Positions 48,170-59,691 of a stretch of DNA of 64,000 bases are shown one piece after another. The DNA comes from Otatea glauca (Eukaryota > Streptophyta > Magnoliopsida > Poales > Poaceae). The position numbers were made by a program, and so were the translations under genes. Each line of letters begins with the position of its first letter. Positions within the stretch are counted from its first letter, which is position 1. The stretch is taken from contig CM070723.1 in assembly GCA_036346275.1 (NCBI GenBank), positions 32,494,176 to 32,558,175 of the forward strand, in the 5' to 3' direction. The notes beneath the pieces are model-generated. The model did no database searches. It saw only the letters and a program-made list of their open reading frames with translations, and had not been told where the DNA came from.

Positions 48170-48484
48170 TCACGAGCAGTTGCTGGGCATGGTGAGGCCG
48201 CACTTGCCGGGCAGCGCCATGGCGCGGCTGGCGTCGATGTGGTAGATCCTCATCCATATGCCGGCGATGCCCTTGTACCGGCAGATGCACGCTAGGTCCG
48301 CCTTCCCAAGCGCGGCACAGCACTCCGCCGACGGGCTGTCCGTCGGGTTGTTGACGGCCGCCGCTGGCTGGCACAGCCTGAAGTCGTCGTTCGACATGTT
48401 GCAGATGGCTTGCACTCCCTCCATTGTGGTGAAGGTCACCACCAGAACAAGCAACAGTGCAGCCAGTGCCTGTGGCTTTGCCAT
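48170..48484 (-). CDS. DIR1-like non-specific lipid-transfer protein
   Basis: 104 residues, one exon. Residues 1-26 form a secretion signal (LAALLLVLVVTF core, cleavage after VQA). The mature 78 residues carry the eight-cysteine motif of the LTP fold: C28, C38, C55-C56, C66-I-C68, C95, C103, spacing X9-X16-CC-X9-C-X-C-X26-X7. Length, acidic mature N-terminus (NMSNDDF) and the CC/CxC arrangement fit the DIR1 class, small apoplastic proteins that bind lipids; Arabidopsis DIR1 carries a mobile signal in systemic acquired resistance. The PxxP motifs described for DIR1 are absent. The frame is intact, a TATA box lies about 110 bp upstream, and it is flanked by transposons. It is the only convincing host gene here. 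Function in defence is inferred from family only. Confidence 0.9.
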   Translation of the reverse strand: MAKPQALAALLLVLVVTFTTMEGVQAICNMSNDDFRLCQPAAAVNNPTDSPSAECCAALGKADLACICRYKGIAGIWMRIYHIDASRAMALPGKCGLTMPSNCS

Positions 48485-48592
48485 GGATGCTGATCTTTGT
48501 AAATTAATTCCTCTAGCTAGTGGATCGCTTGGAGGTCTTTGTTTTATGTTTTGCTTTCGGGTTGTGTGAGAGGAATGTTTGGTGTAGTGTCC

Positions 48593-48600
48593 TATTTATA
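48593..48600 (-). promoter_or_regulatory. TATA box of the DIR1-like gene
   Basis: On the minus strand it reads CCCCTATAAATAGG, about 110 bp before the ATG at 48484. That leaves a 5' UTR of roughly 80 bp. Confidence 0.75.
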
Positions 48601-48609
48601 GGGGTCCTC

Positions 48610-49264
48610 GATATGTTGATCAATCATCTATGTGATTTCCAGCTGTACACAAGTTTCATGCCAAATTAAAGAGGATAGATACCAGAGGAAGAGGGAATAA
48701 ATGGAAGAGAGGCATGCTTTTTCTTTTTTACAGTTGCACAAATATTAAAGTATGAATGAAAGGTAGATAGTGATTACTTACCTTTTCACTTGTTTTAAGA
48801 TTTGTGCAACTTGTATTATGAGGAAAACGACTGAAGCACTGCTCTGGATGGAAATATGTTGTCTTACTGCTTACTTTACGAGTTCCTTCTAAATAAAGGA
48901 ACTTTGTGACATGTAAGGCCCTATTCGGAGCACAAGGGTTTCATACGAATTTTGTACTGATTTAACAATAAACAACTCAATTCCTACAGGATCCTAAAAA
49001 ATTCTCTCATATCCAAATGGAGACCATTATCTTTGTAAAAACATGTTACAGCCATATAAATTACTCTGTACTGACTTAGTACAAATTAAAATATGAATAT
49101 GTATTTAATAAATTTTCATAAGAAAATATTCATTTTGTGAGAAGTAAAAATTTAAGGCTCCGTTGCAATAGAGGAATTTCACAGCAGTTTTGTAGAATTT
49201 TCACAGGAATCAGTTCAATTCCCGGAGGAATAAAAAAGGAATTCCGCATTCCAAATGGACCTTA
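48610..49264. other. Upstream region of the DIR1-like gene with two MITE-like relics
   Basis: Two stretches, about 48917-49025 (AAGGCCCTATTCGGAGCACA...ATATCCAAATGG) and 49152-49262 (AAGGCTCCGTTGCAATAGAG...ATTCCAAATGGACC), start with GGCYC-GTT-like and end with CCAAATGG. They look like halves or copies of a common grass MITE. CACTA-E is inserted just after the second. No gene. Confidence 0.4.
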
Positions 49265-49277
49265 CACTACCTTGAAA

Positions 49278-49735
49278 AAGCTATCAGTGGCGGTTCATAA
49301 CTGCCATCAGTGGCGGTTTTTGAACCGTCACAGATTTAGTGTCACTGATAATCGAGGATTATCAGTGGCGGTTCTAGAACCGCCACCGATAACACTATCT
49401 CGTGGCGGTTTTGGCTAGAACAGACCATCGATATTGGGTATTAGTGGTGGTTCGAGCCAAAACCGCCACTAATAATACAATTATCAGTGGCGGTTGTTGG
49501 ATAGAACCGCCACTGATACTCAAATATCAGTAGCGGTTCTAGACTAAAACCAAAGACCGATAATACGACTATTAGTGGCGGTTTTGGCTAGAATCGCCAT
49601 CGATACAACTATCGATGGCGGTTGTATATAAAACCGCCATCGATAGATTCTAGTATCGATGACGGTTTTTGATAGAACCGTCACAGATATTACTTGAGAG
49701 CGGTTTTGGGCTAAAACCGCCGATAATCCCACACA
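49278..49735. repeat. 3' subterminal array of CACTA-E (TCAGTGGCGGTT family)
   Basis: About ten alternating units such as ATCAGTGGCGGTTCTAGAACCGCCACCGAT, forming short perfect dyads. Confidence 0.9.
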
Positions 49736-49739
49736 CGAA

Positions 49740-52205
49740 AATAAAAAGCTGGCATTTCTGGCTAGCCTCAGCAGCGCTAGCCATGCCTCTTCATTATGTA
49801 CACAGGCAGTAGGAATACATTGAATTATTGAAATTTGAGTATACATATTAGTACCTATTGCTGTTATAGACTAACCAATATAATCCGAAATAACATGTAT
49901 TGCTAATTGCTGATACAAACCATCCAGGAAAGAAAGGAGGAAAAGAAAGTCGCTTACCTCTAGTGCATAGTGCAAAGCTCATAAATGATATGGATAACAC
50001 AGAGCAATGAAGTTTGCAGGAAGAGACACAAATTTCTAGAAATACAAAAATGAAGAATCTAGGAGATAGTACATGGTAGCAGATTAAAGTGATCAAGAAT
50101 CCAATATATCAGACTGAAGAAAGACAGAGGCATGAGCTAAATACGAAAATTCCATACCTCCGTAGCAAAGAAGGTTCTTTTTGAGAGTTCCTTTACAGAC
50201 CACTTTGGTGACATGGTTTGCCATTGTTTCATACATCATAAACTGAATTGATGGTTTACATACATAACAATTTACAGTTCAACCTATGGAACTACATATA
50301 TAGCCATTAAATTTTGGTTACGATGTTCAAAAATAGACAACCAAGCATGATTCTGTCACAACAAGTCCTTTTCAGAATCCTCCTATGCCTGCCAAGCTTG
50401 CAATTCTTGCACACAAATTTCATGTAGCAGTGAGGACCTATGCACATGCGTATATGGATTGCCATGTCAAAGATATTGTATTTAAGTAAGTGAACCGATC
50501 TAGTCCTCTTTTTGTTTATTAAAAACAGACCTATAAAAAACACATAATATTTGGTTTTAGCCCACTTATTTGTAATATAAGTATGGCTTATTTGCACATA
50601 ATATCGCAGACATGATATACATAAACCAACTAACAATTATAAATCTACACTCATGTATAAGATTGAGTTGTCTTATTTGCCTCCAAAACAATTTTACATA
50701 TGTAACCAAACGCAGTTTTGGAACCACAATACAAACATAGCAAACTTTGAAACGTGAGGATTGCGAACATCCTGGAAGATCAAAGCATCCAAGTAGCTTA
50801 CTAAAAATATGAAATAAGAGATCGTTCATCTTATATGCACAACATACCCACACACTAACCTATGCCCTACATGGTATGCCCATACCTATGGTTGTTATAT
50901 AATTAAGAAGATAACCTATAAGAAGATGCATTTTGATTACTTGTACCATGCTATTCCATTAGCTCCTTCAGTGTGATCTTGGAAATGTAGAAATTTTTCT
51001 CTACTCCACAAAGCAAATATATAATATAGAACTAAAAGAGAATGGCAAATACAACTCCATATTCGATTTATTTGGACAGAGAAACAACAAAGCTCTACCT
51101 TAGCAGTCAACCAGGCATAAAGCTGCAGCGTTTATATGCAATAGGAAAAAGAAGTAACAAACTGAGTAGCTATTGCATTAAACACAAACAAAACATTAGT
51201 CTTGACAATAGAATATCAAACTAACCATTCCTTTCTCTATAACCCTCCCAAATAACGACATCGAAGATATCTTCATCATTTGACCAACATTGAAGATGTT
51301 ACCAAACAAATCAGATCCATCATTTGACCAACATACTCATGTATTATCAAGGAATTAGAAAAAATATTGAAGGATAATTGTACCTGTTCAGGGTGGTAAC
51401 TTGCTAGAATAACATGAATTTAGCTTTGTATACTTCAATTGAGCCATGTACAGAAAATTGCCGGGCAAAGTGTCAACCACTGCGAGAAGAACAGATTAGT
51501 TTGGGCAGCATTTGTTCAACAAAAGCATGCAAAATGAAGTAATATAAAGAATATTGAAGAAATGAGTATGTCACACCTTGTATAAGTTATTGGCGGTAGC
51601 AAACCAGGAATATGCACATCGAATCGTTTCATTTCAGTCAAGGCAAAACTGTAATAGCAAACCAGGAAACATATAATATTGTAAGACAAGACAAACAAAA
51701 AACACCTATAATATTGTAAGACAAGACAAACAAAAAACACCATTTTACCTTCTTTGTATACATGTTCACGATGGCCGCTTGCTACAGCAGTAGTTCCCCT
51801 CTAATTGGCCGCTATTTTAGTATTTTGGTGAGATCATTCGCAATTCTAACCAGAAAATAATATATTGAAATAGTATGGCTATATATCTATATAATAGATA
51901 TACAAGGTGGTCAGTCCATAACCAGCAAAAGGTTCATATAGCTCACGTATATAAATGTTCCTATCTGATTACAGGGAAGTCATAATATCAGGTGTGATGA
52001 TAACACGATGCTCAAACAGTCATATATAAGACAATATACAAAATATCTATGAGGAGTACTTGCATCCAAAAGGCTTGCACAACCACTAACAAAAGAAGTG
52101 ACATTGGCAAAAGAAGGGGTTCCCATTTGAAAGAAACAAAGAGTTATTTACACTTTGTAATGAAATAGAATTGAAGTAAAAAAGCCTAAACTAGTGGAGG
52201 TAAAC
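49740..52205 (-). mobile_element. Non-coding 3' region of CACTA-E
   Basis: About 2.4 kb of AT-rich DNA between the last codon of the TNPA/Ulp1 gene and the array. A 37-bp sequence (TAATATTGTAAGACAAGACAAACAAAAAACACC) occurs twice at about 51675-51742. No exon was recognised. Confidence 0.5.
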
Positions 52206-52212
52206 TAGAAGC

Positions 52213-54679
52213 CTACGGGTCTTCGGAGGTTGAAGACACGTGATCTGAGACAAGAGTATGGATGACTGGATCGTTGTTGTCTTCATCATAAAACTCGCCA
52301 TTTTTGTTGATTATTTCCTTCATGATGAAGTAGGCGAGCTGGCCCTGAATGGCTAGGATTTCAGAAGGAAGCAGTCCTACCGTAAACAACTTGAGGCGCT
52401 GTAAGTATAAAAAACAAAATTAAGAGAGAATATAGAAATTGAGTGGTGCGAATCAGTGTGTCATGTCAGCATGACTGACCTCTATGTCATTGTCTTTTAT
52501 TGTGCATGATAAGATTTCGCGCATGTACTAGCACACGAAGTACGCACATAAATTTGTTCCTTTCGGCTGCTTGTGACACTGCAAAAATCGAATGAACTAA
52601 GATGTCGTCGAAGGTGCTATTTACTATGAAATATGATATAAGAGTATTCCTTTCGTGCGTACCGGAAACTTCGTACGGATTGTAAGGGATTTGTGGTATG
52701 GGCAGTATCTCGAGCTCTTCTGACAATATCTTTTGAACGCCTCATTCACTAAATGTGTCATCTCTTCAAAGTCTTTGTTAGGTTTATCCAGTGGATCCAT
52801 GATCAGCATCTTGCTCTTTTCTGGATGAATTATTACGAGAATCCAGTGGAAGCTACATACACATGCATGATGCCAGTCATTAGTCCTTACATCAGAGTAA
52901 ATAACAAAATAAACGAGTAATTTAACTAGCTAGTGAGCAACTTACTTAAAATGGTATGGCAAAAGTATAAACTCCTTGTCTTGTAGTTTAATCAAAACTT
53001 TATATATGTACTCCTCGACCTCCTTTGGTGCTCTTTTGATTCATGTTGGCAAACCATTCCCGGGTCGAGGAATCCCACTGGCCCCTTAGTTCTTCGTACT
53101 TCAATCATCTCGTATCTATATAACGAATTAGTTAGACACGAAATTTATCGGTATTACGTGAATGTAGGCCAAGATTGATATATTAGACACTTACAGTAAC
53201 CAGCATCTCAAAAAAGATATGTCGAGGGCGTCGTGATAGAACAAGTTGTGCAAGTTATCGAATTCTATTAAGAAGTAGCCATGGCCCTCATGGTGACAAT
53301 GTTCCTCACGGAAAATTGCAGTGATCATCTTTGGGAGTACGTCTTGGTTGGATCGATCTAAGTACCATACATGTAATCGCTGCATCATGGGTGTTAGACT
53401 TTTTAACTTCGAAGCGGTGACAAAGGGCTTCCCTACCTCGAATTTCAATCTTTGTTGATCATCTTGGTCATCAGACTGCGCCTTGCCCTTACTTTTTGTC
53501 GCACGACATCATACTCGGTCCCCGCCTCTTTGATCCGGGCCGTCTGACTTGTCTAATGTGCCAATTTTGGGATCGAGGTTGTAGGTTTGTCATTTGAAGT
53601 ACCAGGTGTTATAGGTTTCTGCTTTGGAGTACTAACAGTGGCCATCTTGATGGGGTCCTCAATGCATTTCTTTTCTACCTCATTTTGCTTCTTCCCCGTT
53701 TCACTCTCAGGTGCTGGTGACGGATGAGAGGATTGTACTGCAGGAGAGGATGGCACTGCATGGTCCAAGACAATGTCACGCTTGCGCCATTGGATGAATG
53801 AGTGGACGGCACTTCCTAGAGTTGTTATCTCATCATTGGCGGGTTTTTCCAGTCCGATCTCAGCAAACTGTGCAAGTACCGTGTCCACTTGGACCTTTGC
53901 ATAACCTGGCGCTATCGGGGTATTGTGCAGGACACCTCCTTCTTGGCACGGATAGACTACCCCTGTAGCAGCCTGTACAAATATGTTCATCACGGCACGT
54001 TGAGTCGACAGGTGTGGGTCCCGTATGTCGTCCCAGGATAATGGTTGTTGTCCGCTTCTGCCAATGGCGTGGACGCGCAACTGCTGCGATGACATGTAGG
54101 ACTGGAGAAAACGTTGTGGGCCTGCGACTGACTCAAGGCTTGTTGTACTTGTCGTTCAACTTGTTCTTCAATGGTGCCTTGTATTTCTCGCAGAACCCTT
54201 TCCTTCATCATTTCCATTTCCTTCTCAGCCCGCTCTTCTTTAGCTCTCTTCTGACTCCTATAAGAGTCTCCGTGCTCAGGGAATCCACTCCTCCATGGAA
54301 CCTTGACCCCGACGTCTCGTGTCCGACCAGGGTGCTCTTTGTTTCCTAGGGCCGCTGTTAGCTCGTCTTTCTCCCTGTCTGGGTGAAAAGATCCTTGGGT
54401 GGACTGGGCGTGAAACTCATGAACTCGTTGCGTCATTGCTTCGTCTTCACTGCTCTTGAATGATAAACCCCCAGTAGACAACATATCTGCCCTCGCTAGC
54501 ACGTAGTGCTTCACTCGGTCTGGTAGTCCGATCAAGGGACTTGTGCCAGCCAATTGGACCGCTTCTAATTCTTGCCTCTCCCATTGAGCAATTTTACCCG
54601 CGTACCCACTCGTGCCAAGTCGGTGGGGGTGAGTATTCCTTCTTGCGATGCTAATGTGGTCCTCGCATTGTACATCCAT
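52213..54679 (-). pseudogene. TNPA-like protein with Ulp1/C48-type peptidase domain (CACTA-E)
   Basis: Exon 54679-53553 region: RRNTHPHRLGTSGYAGKIAQW (end of the PF03004-like domain, matching 42860-42910), an acidic/basic coiled coil (KERVLREIQGTIEEQVERQV), then a Pro/Thr/Ser-rich linker. Exon 53191-53460 gives KPFVTASKLKSLTPMMQRLH and the WYLD segment, matching the CACTA-D copy. The peptidase part follows: HWILV near 52850, MLIMDPLDKPN (Asp), CHKQPKGTNLCAYFVC near 52560 (Gln, Cys), ending with an acidic tail and stop at 52213. A frameshift breaks the linker near 53990-54100 and a stop follows the peptidase Cys motif. The N-terminal half of the DNA-binding domain is missing because of an internal deletion. 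It is presumably inactive. Confidence 0.8.
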
Positions 54680-54690
54680 CTCCGGTCCAT

Positions 54691-55330
54691 CTAAAATTAA
54701 TTAACATATAAAATTTGATTAAAAAACTAATCTAAATACTTATCTTGTAAAGAAGCTAGATAATAAATTCATCATCTAAAAATGATGAGCACCCACCTAC
54801 CAAATTAACTAAAATTTCATGTATATTAATATCCACTAATCTTAAATAAGTAAATTTAATATATGCAAGATGTATATTATACGTGCACACTAATGGAACC
54901 AAATTAATAGTAATTAAAAAACTAATCTAATTACTTATCATCTAAAGAAGCTAGATAATAAATTCATCATCTACCAAATTAACTTAAAATGCAATTTATA
55001 TTAAATATATGCTTGATCATAATTCATCATCTATAAAAGGAACACAACATCATCTAATGAATCTAGCTAGGAAATAAATTCATCAACTACAAAATGGTAG
55101 GTAAATAAAAATAAACAAAATCTAAACTATTCATCTCATCTACATATAAACCTTAATTGAACTAGGTTTAAAAATTAAATTGCAACAAGATTAACACAAA
55201 TCAAGAGAGGAGAAAAAATAACTCACCAAGGAACAACTAGAGGAAGTACAACACAAGAATTGGAGAAAACGAAATCGAAAATTAGAAGTTTTGGTTTGCT
55301 CTGGAGGAAGAAGACCAGGTTGCATCGACC
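54691..55330 (-). mobile_element. 5' leader or intron of CACTA-E
   Basis: AT-rich, with partly duplicated blocks (TAATCTAAATACTTATC...AAGAAGCTAGATAATAAATT at about 54730 and 54925). It ends at a splice-like TTTTAG before the ATG at 54690. No exon. Confidence 0.5.
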
Positions 55331-55339
55331 ACCTACTTA

Positions 55340-55754
55340 TAAGCAGATTATCGGTGGCGGTTGTTAACTAGAATCACATCGATAATATTATCCGTGGCGG
55401 TTCTATCCTCGAACCGCCATCGATAACGAATTATCGATGGCGGTTGGAGGATAGAACTGCCATCGATAATAATTGTATTAGTGGCGGTTGGAGGATGGAA
55501 CCGCCACGAATAACCTAGTTATCAGTGGCGGTTCTATCCTCCAACCGCCATCGATGATGATTTGTTATCGATGGCGGTTCTATCCTCGAACCGCCATTGA
55601 TAATTCATTATCAGTGGCGGTTCGAGGATAGAACCGCCACTGATATTCTTCCCGCCATTTTCAATATAGAACCACCACTGATAATTATATTTGTGGTGGT
55701 TCGAAAAAAACCGCCACAAATAGACCGTCACCTATTGCAGGTTTTGGCGTAGAA
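55340..55754. repeat. 5' subterminal array and terminus of CACTA-E
   Basis: Alternating TCAGTGGCGGTTCTATCC / GGATAGAACCGCCA units, many as ATCGATGGCGG, ending in the degenerate terminus at 55754. Confidence 0.85.
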
Positions 55755-55757
55755 TTA

Positions 55758-56504
55758 AGCATTGCAACCTATGGGTCACTCGTTCAAATCACGAAATAGT
55801 AGAAAATCCGATATCCATACAAGTTATCCACCTAACAAATTAATGTTTTGTGGGAATCAAATTAATTCTTATTTTAGCTGGAAGCCAAGGAGCCACAACA
55901 ATTGAGCTATCCTTAACGTACCTTGTATATAACATGCTAGCCATTAGTTCCTATATGGTGGTAGTACAAATACCACTAGAAAAAGATTGGCATAGTTCAG
56001 AATGCCATTCCAAATATTGATTCCCACCACGTGCCATTTCAAATATCTTTAGATCCAGCATTTACCATTTTCTAGATTTTATTAATACAAATTAAGTTTT
56101 TCCCTTTTTTTTATCATGAAAAAGGACCGTATTGGCTATGTGTCGCACGTTTTCACACTTTTGAGTGCTATATACTGAATTATCCCATTACAATACTAAT
56201 TAATTTTTGTCAATGTATTTTTATGAAATAAAAACAAATACCCTTATATTTCCGTGTGGCAAACCATACTTTGTTATATATCAATGTTGCAGAACTTTTT
56301 CTACACCAAGACCATTTTAAGACTCAAATGACGTAAAAGTTCTTGTTCAAATCCCTTCAAATAGTGAAAAATTCAGACAAACAACTTACGTAACGCTTGT
56401 TTGGTGGGAATCAAATTTCTTTTAGTCAGACCCTGAGGTGCCACACCAATTGAGCTACCAAGAAGAAGAACGGGGTCTTAAACCCATGACCCTCAACTAT
56501 CACA
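55758..56504. other. Intergenic DNA with a repeated tRNA-like segment
   Basis: Two segments (about 55770-55915 and 56330-56460) share the order GTTCAAATC...AATAGT(A/G)AAAA...GGGAATCAAATT...GAG(C/G)TGCCACA-CAATTGAGCTA(T/C)C. Read on the minus strand they contain TAGCTCAATTGGT and TTTGATTCCCACC, resembling tRNA A and B boxes, so they may be tRNA-derived SINE relics. No gene. Confidence 0.35.
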
Positions 56505-56683
56505 CACTACTACACAACAGGTTATATACCGATCGAACAGGCAGTGATAGACCTTATCACTGTCGGTTCCTGAGCTGGCAGTGATAATCCGCAAGTATCA
56601 GTGCCGACCAATCACTGGCGGCACCAATGACCGACAGTGATGGCGTTTTGGAACCGGTAGTGATGTACTGTTCAGTAGTAGTG
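56505..56683. mobile_element. CACTA MITE (179 bp, TSD ACA)
   Basis: CACTACTACACAACAGG at the left and ...GTTCAGTAGTAGTG at the right, flanked by ACA (56502-56504 and 56684-56686). The interior is only subterminal repeats (ATCACTGTCGGTTCC, GGCAGTGATAA, ACCGGTAGTGATG). It has no coding capacity; mobilisation would need proteins from a related element. Confidence 0.9.
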
Positions 56684-56859
56684 ACAACCTTGTGCCATAT
56701 CACTAGGCTAAGCATGGGTGTGCAGTCCTGAGTAGTTACAAGAGTAAAGTTTTCCGAATTTGGTATTTTACATGCTAGCTCTTAAACATTTGGAATTTTT
56801 AGCATGTCAATTTTTAAAATTTTGAATTCTCACACTAATTAGATATGAAATACGCAAAT

Positions 56860-57130
56860 GGCACTAATGCGCACAAGCCTATCACAGGCGGTTCACAAAC
56901 CACATCACAGATGGTTTTGTGAATCGTCTGTATCAAATTGTTAGTGATGACTATGGCTCATGACAGATGGTTTTTCAACCGTTAGGGAAAAAAGTCATCG
57001 CAGACAGTTCCAAATTTGGAATCGTTTGTGATGAAGTGGTCATCACAGACAGTTCCAATTTTGGAATAGTCTCTGATGACCACTACATCATAGACGGTTC
57101 TTTTTTAGAACCGTATGTGATGTTGAATTT
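56860..57130. repeat. Detached TCACAGACGG-type subterminal array
   Basis: Six or so degenerate units (TCACAGGCGGTTC, TCATCACAGACAGTTCC, TCATAGACGGTTC and complements). A possible eroded terminus CACTAATGCGC lies at 56867. The family is that of CACTA-B and CACTA-H. The opposite end was not found. Confidence 0.65.
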
Positions 57131-58286
57131 TCATTATTTGGTATTTTTGATTAATTGGCTAACCTTAGGAAATACCAGCCATACCTTCTAAAACAAAAGC
57201 ATTACAGAGCATCACCAGCATATTAGTATGACATACATTTTAGAAATGAACTCTGATCACATATTACAACATACAGCTCATCTATTTCAGAAATCAACTC
57301 CGATCGCACATTACAACGTACAACGCATCCATTTCAGGAATCAACTCACATATATAAAAACCAATTGAATTCAGAACTATAACTCACAAATTCACAACAC
57401 AAGACTAAATATTTATCAGTGTGGTATGCTTATTTTTTTTAAAAAAAGGCTAAATATTTTTGCTGCACTAAATATGGTTGGTTTTATCCATGAACCACTA
57501 TATAAAAAACGAAAAAGTGTACAGACACCCATCTTTCTTAAGATAACCTCTTGCACTTCGAAATTTGATAGTTGCGTTTGGTAGTTGCACAACCAGTTCA
57601 ATTTTCAGTAACCTCAATCCAATTAGCAACGTGCTTTTGGTAAGGTGGACTTCTAGAAAATAAAATTTGGTTTGCGGATCACCTGGTTATACTGAAGCTT
57701 GTCCATCAGATCCTAGATTGTTTTTGCTTAGATCGATATGGTGACATATTAAATCATGGGGTTGAAGGAAATTAATAACCTTACGCGCGCTACCATAGAG
57801 CTACCATTTAATTTTTACTGAATTGAAGAGGTAGGAAATCATAGAATACAGACCGAGGACATCGACCAGGTTAATTAGATAACCATGTTCCGTTAAAGGG
57901 TAAAATTGATGAATCCACTCTAGCTTGAAGCACATTCTTTCAGTCCATACAGATCGGGTTGATCTAGGGCGCCGTTGCTAGGTAATTTGCCGACTTCAGT
58001 AGTGCTGATGGGAGAGCGCCAGTATGGATGATCGGTTGTTGGTGATCGGTATTGCCTATCATGATAACACTCGTAGACTTCAAAAGTTTGGTGCAGACGT
58101 CGACCCGCACTTCAGCTTAATTAATATGAAAAGCGTGTGCTGTTTAATTATACCGATCCCATATTTGCTGCCGACCATCACTTAGCTAGCAGTGCTTATT
58201 GTATTTGTATATTGTTTCACAGAATTAGTCCATTTTACTAAGAGTGATGTTTGAGGATATACAACATTAAGGTTGAAGTGGTTGTC
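57131..58286. other. Unassigned DNA, possibly interior of an eroded CACTA element
   Basis: Near-duplicate phrases at 57238-57290 and 57290-57345 (AACTCTGATCACATATTACAACATACA / CAACTCCGATCGCACATTACAACGTACA) form a local duplication. No gene or element end was recognised. Confidence 0.4.
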
Positions 58287-58518
58287 CACTACTACAAAAC
58301 AGGTGATCCTTATCGGCATATCACTGCCGGTTGGGCTAGATCCGGCAGTGATAAATATATCACTGCCGGTTTAAAAGTCCGACCGATGGAAGCACATATC
58401 ACTGCTGGTGCGTGAACAGAATCGGCAGTGATAACAATATATCACTGCCAGTTTGTATCCCAAACCGACAGTGATACATCACTGCCGGTTCGGATTTCAA
58501 CCGGTAGTGATTTGACCA
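58287..58518 (+). mobile_element. CACTA-G: left terminus and subterminal array (TCACTGCCGGTT family)
   Basis: CACTACTACAAAACAGG at 58287 is followed by six TCACTGCCGGTT units in inverted pairs. The element is interrupted at about 58519 by CACTA-H; similar units reappear at 62137-62260. Its right terminus was not found. Confidence 0.8.
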
Positions 58519-58539
58519 CACTACTACAGAAAGGCTTAT

Positions 58540-58815
58540 ATTAGACGCCTCATCACAGACGGTTTCTCAAAACCGTCTATGATGATAAACATCAGTGACG
58601 GTTTTATATTGAAACCGTCAGTGACATTATCACAAACGGTACTCTACAAAAACCGTCAGTGATATACATCAATGTCACAGACGGTTTTAGTTAAAAACCG
58701 TCTGTGAAGATATCACAGACGGTTGCGGTCTGTGGACAGACGGTTTTATTATAAAACCGTCTGGAATGCTATGTTTATCATTGACGGGTTTTTATAAAAC
58801 CGTCTGTGATATCTC
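58540..58815 (+). repeat. Left subterminal array of CACTA-H (TCACAGACGGTT family)
   Basis: About seven inverted pairs such as ATCACAGACGGTTTCTCAAAACCGTCTATGATG are seen, each able to form a hairpin. Confidence 0.9.
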
Positions 58816-58964
58816 TCAGTGATATAAAATACAGAGGCCCGAGTCACTTGGTGCATTTTAGGGTTTCGGGATCTATTTTCATTTGGCTACGGCTGTGCGG
58901 CGATTTGGTAAAAGAAGAACGTTGATTTTGAAGGGTGATTGAGGATCTATTTGATTTTAGTGAT

Positions 58965-59615
58965 CTAAGGTTAGTAATGGTGTCTAATTGCAGTATATTC
59001 AAGATCTAGCATGGTAAGGATAGAATTTGATGATTTTTTAGATTTAGCCTGTAGATTCATGTGTTCTTTCTATATAAGGGTACTAATGGGTTTTAATTGC
59101 ATTATATTCATGATCTAGCTTGGTATGGAGATAATTTGAAGAGAGATTAATTGTATATAGATGTAGCTTGTAGATCCATATACTGTTCTTTTCTATATTT
59201 AAGCAGGTTAATTAGTATATAATTTCTTAGATTCTAATTAATTGCTTTATATTCAAGATATTACTTAGAAGTGAAATTTGAAGATTGTTTAGATCTAGCT
59301 AACTCGTAGATCCATGTGTGATCTTGTTGATCTAAGGTTAATTTAGTAATGGGTAATTATATTATATTCAAGATCTAGCTTGGTAAGGAGAGAATTTGAA
59401 GATTGTTTAGATCTAGCTAGCTTGTAGGTCCATGCATGTGCAAGTTCTTTGTGATCAAAGGTTAGGAATTGGTTAAAATCTAAATGCATTATTATATATA
59501 TATAAGATTTAGGTAGCTAGTTTGGTAAGGAGAGAATTAATTTAAAGATTGTGTTTAATTAGATATGTAGCTTGTAGATGCATTTGTTTGTTTTGTTCGA
59601 AGGTAGTAATTGATT
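58965..59615 (+). repeat. Degenerate tandem repeat (about 125 bp, about 5 units) in the TNP2 leader
   Basis: Each unit has the order AAGGTTAGTAATGG...TTGCATTATATTCAAGATCTAGCTTGGTAAGGAGAGAATTTGAAGATTGTTTAGATCTAGC...TTGTAGATCCATGTG. Units start near 58967, 59083, 59205, 59336 and 59457, with growing divergence. Confidence 0.75.
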
Positions 59616-59691
59616 ATAATTTAGCAATGTGTGCATAAGGACACCTAGTGTACTTCAATATTTAACACTAAATGCTATATGCTTGGCGTAG

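Larger units (their letters stand above)
49265..55754 (-). mobile_element. CACTA-E: deletion-derivative CACTA element (6490 bp, TSD TTA)
   Basis: The left end CACTACCTTGAAAAAGC (49265) and right end ...GGTTTTGGCGTAGAA (55754, degenerate) are flanked by TTA at 49262-49264 and 55755-55757. Both ends carry TCAGTGGCGGTT arrays (49278-49735 and 55340-55735). Between them is one gene on the minus strand (TNPA/Ulp1) and no TNP2, so the element would depend on a partner for transposition. The right terminus has lost the canonical CACTAC start, so it is probably immobile. Confidence 0.8.

Noticed and set aside
48258..48569. 103-codon + strand frame over the DIR1-like gene
   Set aside because: Antisense shadow of the eight-cysteine protein, which has signal peptide and motif support.
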